64,000 nt of DNA, from contig NC_014394.1 of assembly GCF_000145255.1 (NCBI RefSeq), positions 2,914,001 through 2,978,000 on the forward strand. Direction: 5' to 3'. Made by a program: the position numbers and the translations under genes. Position 1 is the stretch's first letter, and each line of letters starts with the position of its first letter. Below, piece by piece: positions 54,984 through 63,861 of this stretch. The stretch comes from Gallionella capsiferriformans ES-2 (GTDB lineage Bacteria; Pseudomonadota; Gammaproteobacteria; Burkholderiales; Gallionellaceae). Below the pieces are notes generated by a model, which was not told the DNA's origin, ran no database searches, and saw only the letters and a program-made list of their open reading frames with translations.

Positions 54984-55304
54984 CTATTCGGGATCGCTGC
55001 CGTGATTAATATAATCATGTATTTCTGCTACAAGGCTATTGTCCTCACTAATCAAAGTAAATGTCTGCGTAACGGTGGCAGGTGCAAATCCTTCTCTTAC
55101 GGCACCACCAAACGCCTCTTCAAGAAAAGAAGATCCATATCCCCTAGTTCCATCAAGCTCTATAGTCAGGCCCTTTGCTTCCTTGAGAGAGGGAAGCAAA
55201 AATTTGTCACGGAAAGCCTGTCCACTTGCGGGTCCATCCTCAAGGTATCTACCTGCGGGATACCTTGAGAAGTCCCGCGCCACATTAACCACGGACTGTT
55301 TCAT
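54984..55304 (-). CDS. STAS-like domain protein (DUF4325)
   Basis: 106 residues. The sequence fits DUF4325, a STAS-like fold: SRYPAGRYLEDGPASGQAFR, LTIELDGTRGYGSSFLEEAF and a final strand (TVTQTFTLISEDNSLVAEI). The conserved SSFLEEAFGG segment is the usual family landmark. A strong AGGAGG lies 8 bases before the ATG. The start lies 20 bases inside the GHKL ATPase gene, so the two products are probably made together and may form a partner-switching pair like anti-sigma and anti-anti-sigma factors. Confidence 0.8.
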   Translation of the reverse strand: MKQSVVNVARDFSRYPAGRYLEDGPASGQAFRDKFLLPSLKEAKGLTIELDGTRGYGSSFLEEAFGGAVREGFAPATVTQTFTLISEDNSLVAEIHDYINHGSDPE

Positions 55305-56325
55305 CTGATAACCCTCCTATTGGCACTTGCCACATAATAAGCGTGCCATAAATATCGTCTTTGAATTGCGAAATACGTTCAGACCCAGATTTTAAAGTAA
55401 AACGCCCCTTGTTACTGAAAATATTGACCTGCCCGCCGTCCAAATGGGCGATTACATCAACTAATTGCTTAAGCCCCTTGCCCCTGTGGTGCAAACCAGT
55501 ACGTGTCCGGCTTTCACCAATCGCCTCTTGTATTGCATGAGCGTCCAGTTGGCTTCCAAATATCTGGATACGCTGCCAGAGTGTTGGTTTCTTAATCGGT
55601 AATGTGCCAGGAATTCCAATCCCTAAATCGCAAAACACAACCATCAGTTTTCCATCTTTTTCTTGCGAAAACATCCACCATTCCCTAGGCTCATTTGATA
55701 CATTAAGCCCATCCGGTCTCACACCAATATAAGCATGATGATGGCAATTGGTCATCGCTTCAGTAAATCCTAGATAAAGATTTCTGCTTAGCGCATCGGT
55801 GATTTGACCATCATAATGGCCTAGCACTTCGTCAAATTTTTCGCCTGCTACTTCATGGCCTTTCGCACTTCGCCAATGGATAACATCTGCATGAGTTGTC
55901 TCAATTCTTTTTCGGTAACCAACCAAATCAAATATGCCGACCTGTTTAAGAACCTGAGCCACCTTATGGCTACGAGGGGGAATACACCTTATTTTCACGC
56001 TACCCTTCAAACGATTTATCCGGTTGAGTTCCGCATAAAATAATAATGTTCCATCAGCAATCATTTTCTGTGTAGCAGTAAAGTCAATGCAAACTGAATG
56101 TTTACGAAGAACAACGGTTTTACGTAATTTTTCCAAAAAATTCAAAAGACTGTGACGCTTATCTTCCGTACTGATAGTGAAGGTATCAGGAGCCTTTATT
56201 GTCGTAAGGTTCACTCGGAATTTAATACTTTTGTTACGCACCAATTTTTTCTTCCGAATGCGGCACAGCTGTTGCTGGGCTAAACGAATTTGGCGTTCCC
56301 GAGCTTTCTTCGTAAGTTTTTTCAT
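55285..56325 (-). CDS. GHKL-type ATPase with N-terminal STAS-like region
   Basis: 346 residues. A basic N-terminus (about 1-45) leads to a STAS-like alpha/beta region (about 60-140, VCIDFTATQKMIADGTLLFY). A histidine-kinase-like ATPase domain follows (about 175-330): an N-box in LYLGFTEAMTNCHHHAY, a G1-box in VVFCDLGIGIPGTLP and a G2-like HHRGKGLKQLVDV. No phosphoacceptor His domain is present, so it is not a classical sensor kinase. It overlaps hsdS by ATGA and the STAS-like gene by 20 bases. Confidence 0.78.
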   Translation of the reverse strand: MKKLTKKARERQIRLAQQQLCRIRKKKLVRNKSIKFRVNLTTIKAPDTFTISTEDKRHSLLNFLEKLRKTVVLRKHSVCIDFTATQKMIADGTLLFYAELNRINRLKGSVKIRCIPPRSHKVAQVLKQVGIFDLVGYRKRIETTHADVIHWRSAKGHEVAGEKFDEVLGHYDGQITDALSRNLYLGFTEAMTNCHHHAYIGVRPDGLNVSNEPREWWMFSQEKDGKLMVVFCDLGIGIPGTLPIKKPTLWQRIQIFGSQLDAHAIQEAIGESRTRTGLHHRGKGLKQLVDVIAHLDGGQVNIFSNKGRFTLKSGSERISQFKDDIYGTLIMWQVPIGGLSDETVRG

Positions 56326-57527
56326 GGATTTCCCTTTACAGCAAACACCTTAGCCAGCAATGCGTCGAAGGTGGCTTGCGCCGTCGTGGTAGCTGCGGCT
56401 TGCTGGGACTGGATGGATCGGACTTCACTGACACGCTCCACAAAATCTCCTTGCTTAGGAAGTGGTGGGACCATTACAGGGATTTGGTTCATTGCCGCCT
56501 GATTGATTCCTGAAATGGTGATTCCTGATATTCGACTCAAAACATGCGCTCGCCGTGTGTTTTCGTCATTTAAGTAATAAAGAAGATATTCAGTGCGCAC
56601 TTTCCCAGAATCGGGTATCAGGCGGATGAAAGAAGATTCAAAAAGAAGTGGTTCATCCGATGCTGGGATACCGCAGAGTTTTGCTGCGCCATCGTAGGTC
56701 AGTGAACGCCGCGCAACCAAGAGATCATTTTTCGATAGACCGTAATCCCGGATTTGTTTTTCTTCAGCGAGCACACGTCGCAGCCCACCTCTTTTCACCT
56801 CCCCATAGAAGGCATCAGACATATGAACCATTTCAACGCCCTCACCGGACTCCTCGGGCGCGTATTTTTCCTTTGGTAGATACAAACCGTTCTTGAATGG
56901 GTAAGCTAATACGTCAGGGAGCATCACAACCGGCCACCCCTTCGGATTCGTCGCTGGATCGCCGAACATATCAAGGAACAGCGCGGGGATCAGCTCGGCA
57001 GATTTTTTCTCTGCCTCGCGCCGCAGTTTCACGATGCCCCCGGCCCGGGAAAGAATATCAACGATGCGGCGTTGCTCGACGATGGATGGTAGTGGCAATG
57101 ACTGAGCTAATACCTGCGAATCTGACACGGCTGGATACAATGCCCCTGCCACAAGCGAAGACAGAGCATCTACGAACTTGCGAGATATCACAAAGTAAAA
57201 CAGGTACTCCGGCAAAACCTTGGTTGTGGCGCGAAGCACGCAAAAACCTGTGCTCGCGATTTGCCCATCCAAATCTGCTGTGACAAGTGCTACCGCATTC
57301 AGGTTTGGCCGCACAGTGGACACCAAAATATCTCCTGTGCGAATTAGCTTACGTGCTCGACTCGGTGCCGCATTACCCAAGATATTCCTTGCGCCAAAGA
57401 TAATTTTTTGGGTGTTATCCACAGCCGCCACATCGACGTAAATAAAACTATCATTCGGTGCTTTGGTAGGATTCCGAGTGCCAGTTGTTTTCTCTACAAC
57501 AGCTCCAAGCGTAGCGAGTTCTAGCAT
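56322..57527 (-). CDS. hsdS: Type I restriction enzyme specificity subunit HsdS
   Basis: 401 residues with two target-recognition domains. The first is about 1-165, ending in the helical LPLPSIVEQRRIVDILSRAG. The second is about 195-350, ending PVMVPPLPKQGDFVERVSEV. Coiled conserved spacers follow each. It directs the methylase and nuclease to a bipartite DNA site that cannot be predicted by eye. The start overlaps the hsdM stop by one base (TAATG). Confidence 0.92.
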   Translation of the reverse strand: MLELATLGAVVEKTTGTRNPTKAPNDSFIYVDVAAVDNTQKIIFGARNILGNAAPSRARKLIRTGDILVSTVRPNLNAVALVTADLDGQIASTGFCVLRATTKVLPEYLFYFVISRKFVDALSSLVAGALYPAVSDSQVLAQSLPLPSIVEQRRIVDILSRAGGIVKLRREAEKKSAELIPALFLDMFGDPATNPKGWPVVMLPDVLAYPFKNGLYLPKEKYAPEESGEGVEMVHMSDAFYGEVKRGGLRRVLAEEKQIRDYGLSKNDLLVARRSLTYDGAAKLCGIPASDEPLLFESSFIRLIPDSGKVRTEYLLYYLNDENTRRAHVLSRISGITISGINQAAMNQIPVMVPPLPKQGDFVERVSEVRSIQSQQAAATTTAQATFDALLAKVFAVKGNP

Positions 57528-59149
57528 TAGGCCAATTCTCCTAGAACCGCCCGCAATGCTTCTACTTCCTCGGCAATCTCCGTTTCAATCGCGGCTAGCT
57601 CATCCAACAATTCGCGCGGGTTACGATGTATGACAGCAGTCTGGCTCATAGGGCGGTAACGTCCGGCAGAAAGATTGAAGTCGTTGCTGCGCAAGGTGGC
57701 GGTATCTGCAAACCACCATTGTTGAGTCCACTCCGCTGCTACATCCCGCGCAGCCCATTCTGCCCATTTCTCTTTGCGGCTCAGGTATGCATCTGCCAGC
57801 ATTGGTAAGTCGTCTGCAGCTATCGGTGTGTCGTGATTGGCATCCATTTTATAGCCGTCATTGTCGGCATGCAGGAACATCACCTTGTCAGTCGTGCCGC
57901 CTTTTTTGAAGAACAGCACGGAGGTCTTTACACCGGAATATGGCTGAAACACGCCGCCAGGTAGTGACAGTACGGCTTCAACGGTATTGTTCTCAATCAA
58001 TTGGCGACGCAATTCCTTGTGCGCGCCAGTGGAGCCGAACAGCACACCTTCAGGAATGATGACACCGCAACGACCACCCGGACGCAGGCAATCCATCATG
58101 TATTTTAGGAACAGGATTTCGGTAGCGGTGCTGGTGCCGACCTTCACTTCATCTACGATGCGGTCTTTGTCGACGCGACCGGAGAAGGGCGGATTGGCCA
58201 GCACGACGTGATAGCCTTCCAGCGGCAAACCCAACTCGGCCTTGCGTTCATTGTCCTGTGTAGTGGTCAAGCCGTTGCGCAACTGGATACGCACATTCGG
58301 CAGGCCGCGCAGCGTCAGGTTCATGGTGGCTAAGCGCACCATCTTCGGATCAACATCGTTTCCGTAGAATGTGCTGTTTTGCAGCACGGAGACTTGTGCA
58401 GCCGACAGTTTGTCACCGATGCCACGTTTTTGCAGTTTGCCATCTGATTCCGCATCGCTAATCCCGCTTGGCGATGAGTTAGCAAGTCGAATGTGATTGT
58501 AGGCCGCTGCCAGAAAGCCCGCCGTACCTGCTGCAGGATCGTAAATCGTTTCACCAATTTTGGGGTCGAGCATCTCAACGATGGCGCGAATCACATGACG
58601 CGGCGTGCGGAATTGACCGAGTTCACCCGCCTGCTTGATCTGACGCAGCACATGCTCAAACAAGTCGCCCTTGGTGTCGGCATCGGCCTGATCAAGACGC
58701 AGACCATCCACCAGATTGACCACCTGTGTCAGTACGGTAGGTTCGTCGATAGTGAGACGCGCACCATTCATAAAGTTGAAGGCGGAACGTTCGGCGACTT
58801 CGGCAAAAAATGGGAATACCTCGTCGCGCACAAAGCGCACCAGTGATTCACCGCTCAAGCCTTTCGCCCATACCGACCACTTGAAACGAGATTTGGTGAT
58901 GGTTTTACTGTCAGATTCAGGCGCGTTAAGCGGGTTACGCAACGTCCATTCACCCGCAAAAAGCGACTCATAGGGCTGCTTCATCACCTTAGCCTTCATG
59001 GTGTTTTCAGCATCTATCCCTTCGATGAGATAGAAAAAAAACAGGAAGGACAGCTGCTCTGCGTTGCTCATTGGATCGGGATAACCGCCACCGTAGAGGT
59101 AGTTGCGTATCTGATCTATGGACTGGCGCATTTCGGGTGTTAATGACAT
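57527..59149 (-). CDS. hsdM: Type I restriction enzyme methyltransferase subunit HsdM
   Basis: 540 residues. An N-terminal HsdM_N helical domain (about 1-135) precedes a SAM-dependent N6-adenine methylase core with motif I in YDPAAGTAGFLAAAYNHI and the catalytic motif IV NPPF in VVLANPPFSGRVDKD. The protein both protects host DNA and forms the core of the restriction complex. It starts 30 bases after the hsdR stop. No defect is seen. Confidence 0.94.
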   Translation of the reverse strand: MSLTPEMRQSIDQIRNYLYGGGYPDPMSNAEQLSFLFFFYLIEGIDAENTMKAKVMKQPYESLFAGEWTLRNPLNAPESDSKTITKSRFKWSVWAKGLSGESLVRFVRDEVFPFFAEVAERSAFNFMNGARLTIDEPTVLTQVVNLVDGLRLDQADADTKGDLFEHVLRQIKQAGELGQFRTPRHVIRAIVEMLDPKIGETIYDPAAGTAGFLAAAYNHIRLANSSPSGISDAESDGKLQKRGIGDKLSAAQVSVLQNSTFYGNDVDPKMVRLATMNLTLRGLPNVRIQLRNGLTTTQDNERKAELGLPLEGYHVVLANPPFSGRVDKDRIVDEVKVGTSTATEILFLKYMMDCLRPGGRCGVIIPEGVLFGSTGAHKELRRQLIENNTVEAVLSLPGGVFQPYSGVKTSVLFFKKGGTTDKVMFLHADNDGYKMDANHDTPIAADDLPMLADAYLSRKEKWAEWAARDVAAEWTQQWWFADTATLRSNDFNLSAGRYRPMSQTAVIHRNPRELLDELAAIETEIAEEVEALRAVLGELA

Positions 59150-59179
59150 TACGGATACTTTCTGTGGTGATGCAGGTTA

Positions 59180-61321
59180 TTACATGGGAGTGTGAATATC
59201 CGACGCATCGGATTGAAATGTACTTTCGTCTTGGAACACGTTGGCGTTGAGGCTTTCCATGACCTCATCCAGTTGAGCTTTACCGCCAAAAACGCGTAGT
59301 GCATTTTGGTAGCCGCCCTGTGAACTGAAGATCGGTAACGCGAAATAGTCACTGGTGAACTCATCCCAAGTTTCGGCATTGGCGCGTATCTGGCTGCCGA
59401 CCACACGCAGCAGGATTTCCTGTGCCGGGCATATGTCAGTGCGCGATAGCAGCCAGGCCTCAAAACGTGCGCCCATTTCGTTCGCTTTCAGCTCGGAGGC
59501 TTCCGGGAATACCATGTTGCCGTCCTCATCTACCGTGACCCATTCACGGGTGGTAGGGTCGATTTTGTCGTCAACATCCAGCGAGAGCAGGCGGCGTGGT
59601 TCATAAGGCTTCTTGGGTGGCTGTTTGGCCACCACGATTCCGCCTTGCGCGTAAACATCGTCGTCGCCGTGGTAATCAGCAACACCGACAAAGTCAAACA
59701 TGGTAAATACCGGCTTATTCTGCGCCTTGCGTGTGCCGCGACCGCGCATCTGCTGGTACAACGTGACGGACTTGGTGAATCGTGCAAACACCAGATTCGC
59801 AACCTCAGGGCAGTCGAAGCCGGTATCCAGCATGTTTACCGATACCAGTATTTGTGGGAACGGCTCTTTCTTGAATCGTTTGATCCTGCTCATCGCATCT
59901 ACAGTATCGTCCTGCCCCATGCCAGAGACAACATAATCGGCATAGCGCACATCCGCCGACGATTTCTTGTCGGCAAAGGCTTCGTCAAACATCTGGGCCA
60001 GCGTTTCAGCATGGCGTTTGGTGACAGCAAACACGATGGTCTTGCCCAACAATGGCTTGCGCTGAATACCCTTGTGGTCAATGTAGCCGTTGTCCATTAC
60101 CTGACGGAATTCACGTACCAAGGCGCGGTTGCGTTCCGGTATGGTGAAGCGGCGCTCCAGCGCATTCGGGTCTATCATCACCGAATCAGAATCCTTGAAC
60201 AGCACCTCAAATTCCTGCCGGGTCTTCTCATCCATTGCCGACCAGTCAAGTTCACTGCGTTTGACTTCAAAGCCACCTTCAGCAGCAGTTTTAACGGTCT
60301 TGGCCTTATATATCTGGTACGGCACGAGATAGCCGTCTTTGATCGCATCTTTCATCTTGTAGCTGAAAGTAGGCTTGTCCACCTCGAAGAAACGCATCGT
60401 GTCCCGCACGAATAGTTTGTCATCCTCATTCTCGGTAGCCGTATCTTCGCCACTGACGCATGGCGTGGCGGTCAGGCCGATTTGTATGCCGTCGAAATGC
60501 TTGAGTACGCCGCTCCACTTGCCATAGATACTGCGGTGGCATTCGTCGGAAATAATCAGATCGAAATATCCGGCAGAGTATTCGCCGTAGATGTTGACCA
60601 TGCTTTGCAGCGTGGTGATGGTGATGCGCTTCTCATCCTGAAAACGACGACCAGATCGCAGTACATAAGATGGGTAGTCCGGCAGATTTTCGGCGAAGGC
60701 ATCTTCGGTCTGTATAGCCAGCGGAATGCGATCCACCAGAAACAGCACGCGGGTAATGGCGTTTGCCTCGAATAACCGCTTGATGAGAGCTGCGGCAGTG
60801 CGGGTTTTACCAGTACCAGTTGCCATCTCCACCAGTAACTTGCGACGCCCTTGCTCAATCTCCTGGCACAAGGTCTGGATGCAGGTTTGCTGGTAGTCAC
60901 GACCGGCAATCTTTACATCAATGGGAACGGACAACGGCTTGCGCGCAACTTGCAGCGTGGCAAAGCGGCGTTCCAAATCATCTTGTTTGAAGAACGTTTT
61001 AACGGGACGAGGATAAGCCTCGCGTTGCCATTCCCAGAACTTAATTTCATTGCCGTTAGCAAGAAAAATGTAGGGAACCTTAAGCTGCCTTGCGTAATTC
61101 TTGGCTTGCTCCGTGGCATCGCCCGGACTAACTGAAAAACGCTTTGCCTCGATTACGGCAATCGAGCGGCCATGACGATCACACAGCACATAGTCGGCGC
61201 GCGTACCGTCTTCCATCATTACTTCGTATCGAACACTGAAACCATCAGCCAAACTCCAGCCCTGTACGGTGAGCTGGCTGTCGATGACAACACGTGAGAA
61301 AGCTTCGTTGGTAGATTTCAT
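59180..61321 (-). CDS. hsdR: Type I restriction enzyme endonuclease/translocase subunit HsdR (EcoEI-like)
   Basis: 713 residues from ATG 61321 (GTG 61339 is possible). The N-terminal nuclease domain has D and E-x-K in ADYVLCDRHGRSIAVIEAKR. The SF2 translocase has Walker A in VEMATGTGKTRTAAAL, the DEAD-like box in LIISDECHRSIYG, and motifs SVNMLDTGFDCPEVANLVF and QQMRGRGTRKA. It is shorter than EcoKI or EcoR124I HsdR, as usual for the EcoEI-like group. It is the first gene of a six-gene leftward operon. Confidence 0.93.
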   Translation of the reverse strand: MKSTNEAFSRVVIDSQLTVQGWSLADGFSVRYEVMMEDGTRADYVLCDRHGRSIAVIEAKRFSVSPGDATEQAKNYARQLKVPYIFLANGNEIKFWEWQREAYPRPVKTFFKQDDLERRFATLQVARKPLSVPIDVKIAGRDYQQTCIQTLCQEIEQGRRKLLVEMATGTGKTRTAAALIKRLFEANAITRVLFLVDRIPLAIQTEDAFAENLPDYPSYVLRSGRRFQDEKRITITTLQSMVNIYGEYSAGYFDLIISDECHRSIYGKWSGVLKHFDGIQIGLTATPCVSGEDTATENEDDKLFVRDTMRFFEVDKPTFSYKMKDAIKDGYLVPYQIYKAKTVKTAAEGGFEVKRSELDWSAMDEKTRQEFEVLFKDSDSVMIDPNALERRFTIPERNRALVREFRQVMDNGYIDHKGIQRKPLLGKTIVFAVTKRHAETLAQMFDEAFADKKSSADVRYADYVVSGMGQDDTVDAMSRIKRFKKEPFPQILVSVNMLDTGFDCPEVANLVFARFTKSVTLYQQMRGRGTRKAQNKPVFTMFDFVGVADYHGDDDVYAQGGIVVAKQPPKKPYEPRRLLSLDVDDKIDPTTREWVTVDEDGNMVFPEASELKANEMGARFEAWLLSRTDICPAQEILLRVVGSQIRANAETWDEFTSDYFALPIFSSQGGYQNALRVFGGKAQLDEVMESLNANVFQDESTFQSDASDIHTPM

Positions 61322-61339
61322 GGAATGAGAGGTTAGCAC

Positions 61340-61636
61340 ACAGCGGACTTGCCGTGCGAAAACACAATGTCAATAAATTGACCTATTCGTGAAAAACTGA
61401 CTATTGATAACAACGCCTACCCTTATTTCCAATAGGTACACACTATAAGCGCCTCTTTAGCTTAAATTTGATACTACAAGTGTTGATTAGAAATGTTGTG
61501 GCATTAAAAAACACTTGAAGTGCAAAATACCCTTATAAAACAACATTTTAATTGAATTAAATAGTGTTTGATGTTAGTCTTAAAAACGCCAATCAAGGTC
61601 GAGTTCATTTAAATTAATTTTTAAGGATGTGCAAGC
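61340..61636. other. AT-rich divergent region between hsdR and the small-gene cluster
   Basis: GTCAATAAATTGAC (61369-61382) is an inverted repeat with a 2-base centre, about 50 bases upstream of the hsdR start, and could be an operator. CAAGTGTT and AACACTTG form an 8-bp inverted pair around 61480-61520. No gene is seen. Base composition drops sharply here relative to hsdR. Confidence 0.45.
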
Positions 61637-61855
61637 GTGAAGAAAAAAATGCTGCTTGAAGAGATGTTGATTAAAAGAAAAAATATCGAGTTGAGAATCG
61701 AGACTCTTTATTTTCGCAAAAAAAATCACGATAACTCATTGAATGTAAAAGAGTTATATTTTTTTGAACGTCAATATAACATCATTGATCGCATAATTTA
61801 TTATCAACGTCTGGATGACCTTAGAAAATCAGTTATTAAGATGGCAATAAGATAA
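61637..61855 (+). CDS. Small hypothetical helical protein
   Basis: 72 residues from GTG 61637, preceded by AAGGA at 9 bases. It is highly charged, Lys/Ile/Tyr-rich and probably two helices (LEEMLIKRKNIELRIETLYF, ELYFFERQYNIIDRIIYYQR). The very AT-rich codons differ from the RM genes beside it and suggest transfer. No family recognised. Confidence 0.5.
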   Translation: MKKKMLLEEMLIKRKNIELRIETLYFRKKNHDNSLNVKELYFFERQYNIIDRIIYYQRLDDLRKSVIKMAIR

Positions 61856-61882
61856 TTATATTACTGTATTGATAGGGAAGAT

Positions 61883-62350
61883 ATGTTCAGTTTTTTTAAG
61901 ACTAAAAGCAGTAATAAAAATTACAATGAATGCGATGAAAAAATCGAGGGGATGTACCATATTTGTATCCAATTCTCACAGAAAAAGCACAGCTTTGAAT
62001 TCGATGTCGATGGGCTTGGAAAATTAACAGATGCCTTAGATATATCAAAAAGTGATGATATTTGTGATTTTTTACTTTGGTCTTCATTAAAAAATAATGG
62101 CTCTGGATATTTAATTAATATTAAAAATATTAATTATATAACGATCAATCAATCCGTAAAGAGAATAGAAGGGGACGATAAAAGTGGATGCACTGTGTTT
62201 TTAGCGGAAAAAACATTCCTCATCGATAATGAAGAAGAAATTCCAGGGATTAACAACGTATTCAGTTCAGCCGCGAGTAAGGCAAGCCTAATAAAGCTAG
62301 GGGATTATTATTTTAGTAGGAGTGAAGTCGACTTAATTGTTTGGAAATAA
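61883..62350 (+). CDS. Hypothetical protein, AT-rich gene
   Basis: 155 residues. ATG 61883 has AGGGAAG upstream. No signal peptide or span. The sequence alternates strands and short helices (MYHICIQFSQKKHSFEFDVD, YLINIKNINYITINQSVKR, CTVFLAEKTFLIDNEEEIPG) and looks like a compact beta-rich domain. The stop overlaps the next start by one base (TAATG), so at least three genes here are co-translated. No family recognised. Confidence 0.6.
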   Translation: MFSFFKTKSSNKNYNECDEKIEGMYHICIQFSQKKHSFEFDVDGLGKLTDALDISKSDDICDFLLWSSLKNNGSGYLINIKNINYITINQSVKRIEGDDKSGCTVFLAEKTFLIDNEEEIPGINNVFSSAASKASLIKLGDYYFSRSEVDLIVWK

Positions 62351-62988
62351 TGAAAAATCTAAGGCAGGAAAAGCTCAGGCTAATGCAGCGTCAATATCAC
62401 CGTTGCAATCAATGGCGTTTGAGGATGGGCGGGCTTTATATTCCACACTCGTATTCAGACACAAAACCGGACGGTCTTTCGTGGTGGGATGACGTTGGCT
62501 TTATTTTGAACGGTCGGCGTATCATCGTCTGGTGGCAGCATCCGCGTCTCATATATGCAGACGCGATTGATGAGCAATCTTTACAGGAAGCTGGCGATAG
62601 TCCGCAAGACAACTGGCTTACAGATGGCAGTACAAAAAATTACAAGCCTGCCGGTGCGTCACGCAAGAAGATTGTCAGCTATACCAGTCGCCAACCCTCT
62701 GAAGCACAATCGCAGTATTACGACAAGTTGCGTATCATCGGTAAGCGTTTGGCAAATAAAGGCATAGAGAAAGATGTTGCGCCATCGTGTAAATTTGAAC
62801 GCCTGAATTGGGCAATGGGAATTAGCTTGGTGGCACCGATGGAAGTTCGTAATGGGAACGAATTGGCAATGGTTGCCCTCTTAGCAAAGCGGCTTTTGCT
62901 AAGACAAACTACGCTAGAAATAGAGTTCCCAGGCTATTGCTATGGCCGTGCTGAATGGCTTAATGAGCGGGAGAAAAGGGCGGCTTAA
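62350..62988 (+). CDS. Hypothetical protein with Trp-rich N-terminal half
   Basis: 212 residues from ATG 62350. The first 12 residues (MKNLRQEKLRLM) recur almost unchanged at the start of the next gene. The middle holds GLSWWDDVGFILNGRRIIVW and WWQHPRLIYADAID, and the C-terminal half SQYYDKLRIIGKRLANKGIE and LEIEFPGYCYGRAEWLNERE. It is more GC-balanced than the gene before. No family recognised, though the W-W-x-x-V-G pattern might help a profile search. Confidence 0.6.
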   Translation: MKNLRQEKLRLMQRQYHRCNQWRLRMGGLYIPHSYSDTKPDGLSWWDDVGFILNGRRIIVWWQHPRLIYADAIDEQSLQEAGDSPQDNWLTDGSTKNYKPAGASRKKIVSYTSRQPSEAQSQYYDKLRIIGKRLANKGIEKDVAPSCKFERLNWAMGISLVAPMEVRNGNELAMVALLAKRLLLRQTTLEIEFPGYCYGRAEWLNEREKRAA

Positions 62989-63329
62989 TGAAAAACTTAA
63001 AACAGGAAAAGCTCAGGCTAATGCGCCGTCGCGCTGTTTTAATCAATGGTGGTTGGTGTGGGGTAGGATTGAGAAGTGAATCATCTATTAGCTTAACGCG
63101 CCGTGAGATGTTACGGGTGATCGAGCTGATAGACAATCCACCTCCGCGCAGCAAAAAATTCCAAGAGGCTCAAGCTCGATATGTAAGGCTGAAAATATCG
63201 GCTGACGAGCACTGGCTTCATGAGCCTGCTATGAAAGAAAAGTTGGATCGTGCTAGAAATTATATGCTCAATAACCCCGCAAGAGAAACCAATTTTGAAG
63301 ACCTTTTTCGCGAGAATGGTATAGATTGA
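62988..63329 (+). CDS. Hypothetical protein sharing its N-terminus with the preceding gene
   Basis: 113 residues. It begins MKNLKQEKLRLMRRRAVLIN. The first 37 bases of this gene and of the one before are nearly identical, so the 5' end has been duplicated or converted. The rest is helical and charged (LTRREMLRVIELIDNPPPRS, AMKEKLDRARNYML). It overlaps the previous stop by one base. Function unknown. Confidence 0.55.
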   Translation: MKNLKQEKLRLMRRRAVLINGGWCGVGLRSESSISLTRREMLRVIELIDNPPPRSKKFQEAQARYVRLKISADEHWLHEPAMKEKLDRARNYMLNNPARETNFEDLFRENGID

Positions 63330-63333
63330 TCCA

Positions 63334-63684
63334 ATGCAAAATATGCACAAAATTTTAATGAAGCACCAATTTACTGACGCAAGGGATGTTTGCATTGAGT
63401 GGTGTGCTGACTTCGGAAAAATGACTCTAGACCTGAAAATTGAGCACCAGCCGATAGTCAGCCCTTTTCTGATGTTAGATTTTTTGGCGAGTTTACCCAA
63501 TTACGACGATCGGTTTGGCAAGACGGGGATAACAGATCCACTACAAATAACGAGCGAATTTGTGGTAACAATGAGTCTTGTTACTGGTAATGGTTTCCGC
63601 GTTTACGCTTACCGCCCAGGCTGGCCGGAAAATTCACCCTTGCAACTGGAGTTTATTGAGGTCGCAAACAACAAAGAAAGTTAA
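63334..63684 (+). CDS. Hypothetical protein
   Basis: 116 residues from ATG 63334, four bases after the previous stop. It has a mixed alpha/beta pattern (DARDVCIEWCADFGKMTLDL, SEFVVTMSLVTGNGFRVYAY). No membrane span or enzyme motif. It belongs by spacing to the same small-gene operon. No family recognised. Confidence 0.55.
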   Translation: MQNMHKILMKHQFTDARDVCIEWCADFGKMTLDLKIEHQPIVSPFLMLDFLASLPNYDDRFGKTGITDPLQITSEFVVTMSLVTGNGFRVYAYRPGWPENSPLQLEFIEVANNKES

Positions 63685-63686
63685 AT

Positions 63687-63845
63687 ATGATTGACGAAAA
63701 AGAGCAAAGGATTCTTGTTGACGGGCTTGTTGAAATTCTTAAAACAGATGAGGCCGCGAGTCTGTTGCAACATCTAAAACAGTTGAATTGCGATCTGTTT
63801 ATCAAATTCAGTGATGACAGCGTCGTCACCGTCCCATTACCTTAA
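63687..63845 (+). CDS. Very small hypothetical protein
   Basis: 52 residues from ATG 63687, two bases after the previous stop. The sequence begins MIDEKEQRILVDGLVEILKT, then has a helix (EAASLLQHLKQLNCD) and a final strand (VVTVPLP). The close spacing and well-formed amphipathic pattern support a real gene ending the cluster. A 6-bp stem-loop with an 8-base loop follows at 63845-63864. Confidence 0.5.
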   Translation: MIDEKEQRILVDGLVEILKTDEAASLLQHLKQLNCDLFIKFSDDSVVTVPLP

Positions 63846-63861
63846 AGTGTGGTACCAGACA

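Noticed and set aside
59645..60415. 256-codon frame antisense to hsdR
   Set aside because: The hsdR frame carries all expected helicase motifs. The antisense product matches nothing.
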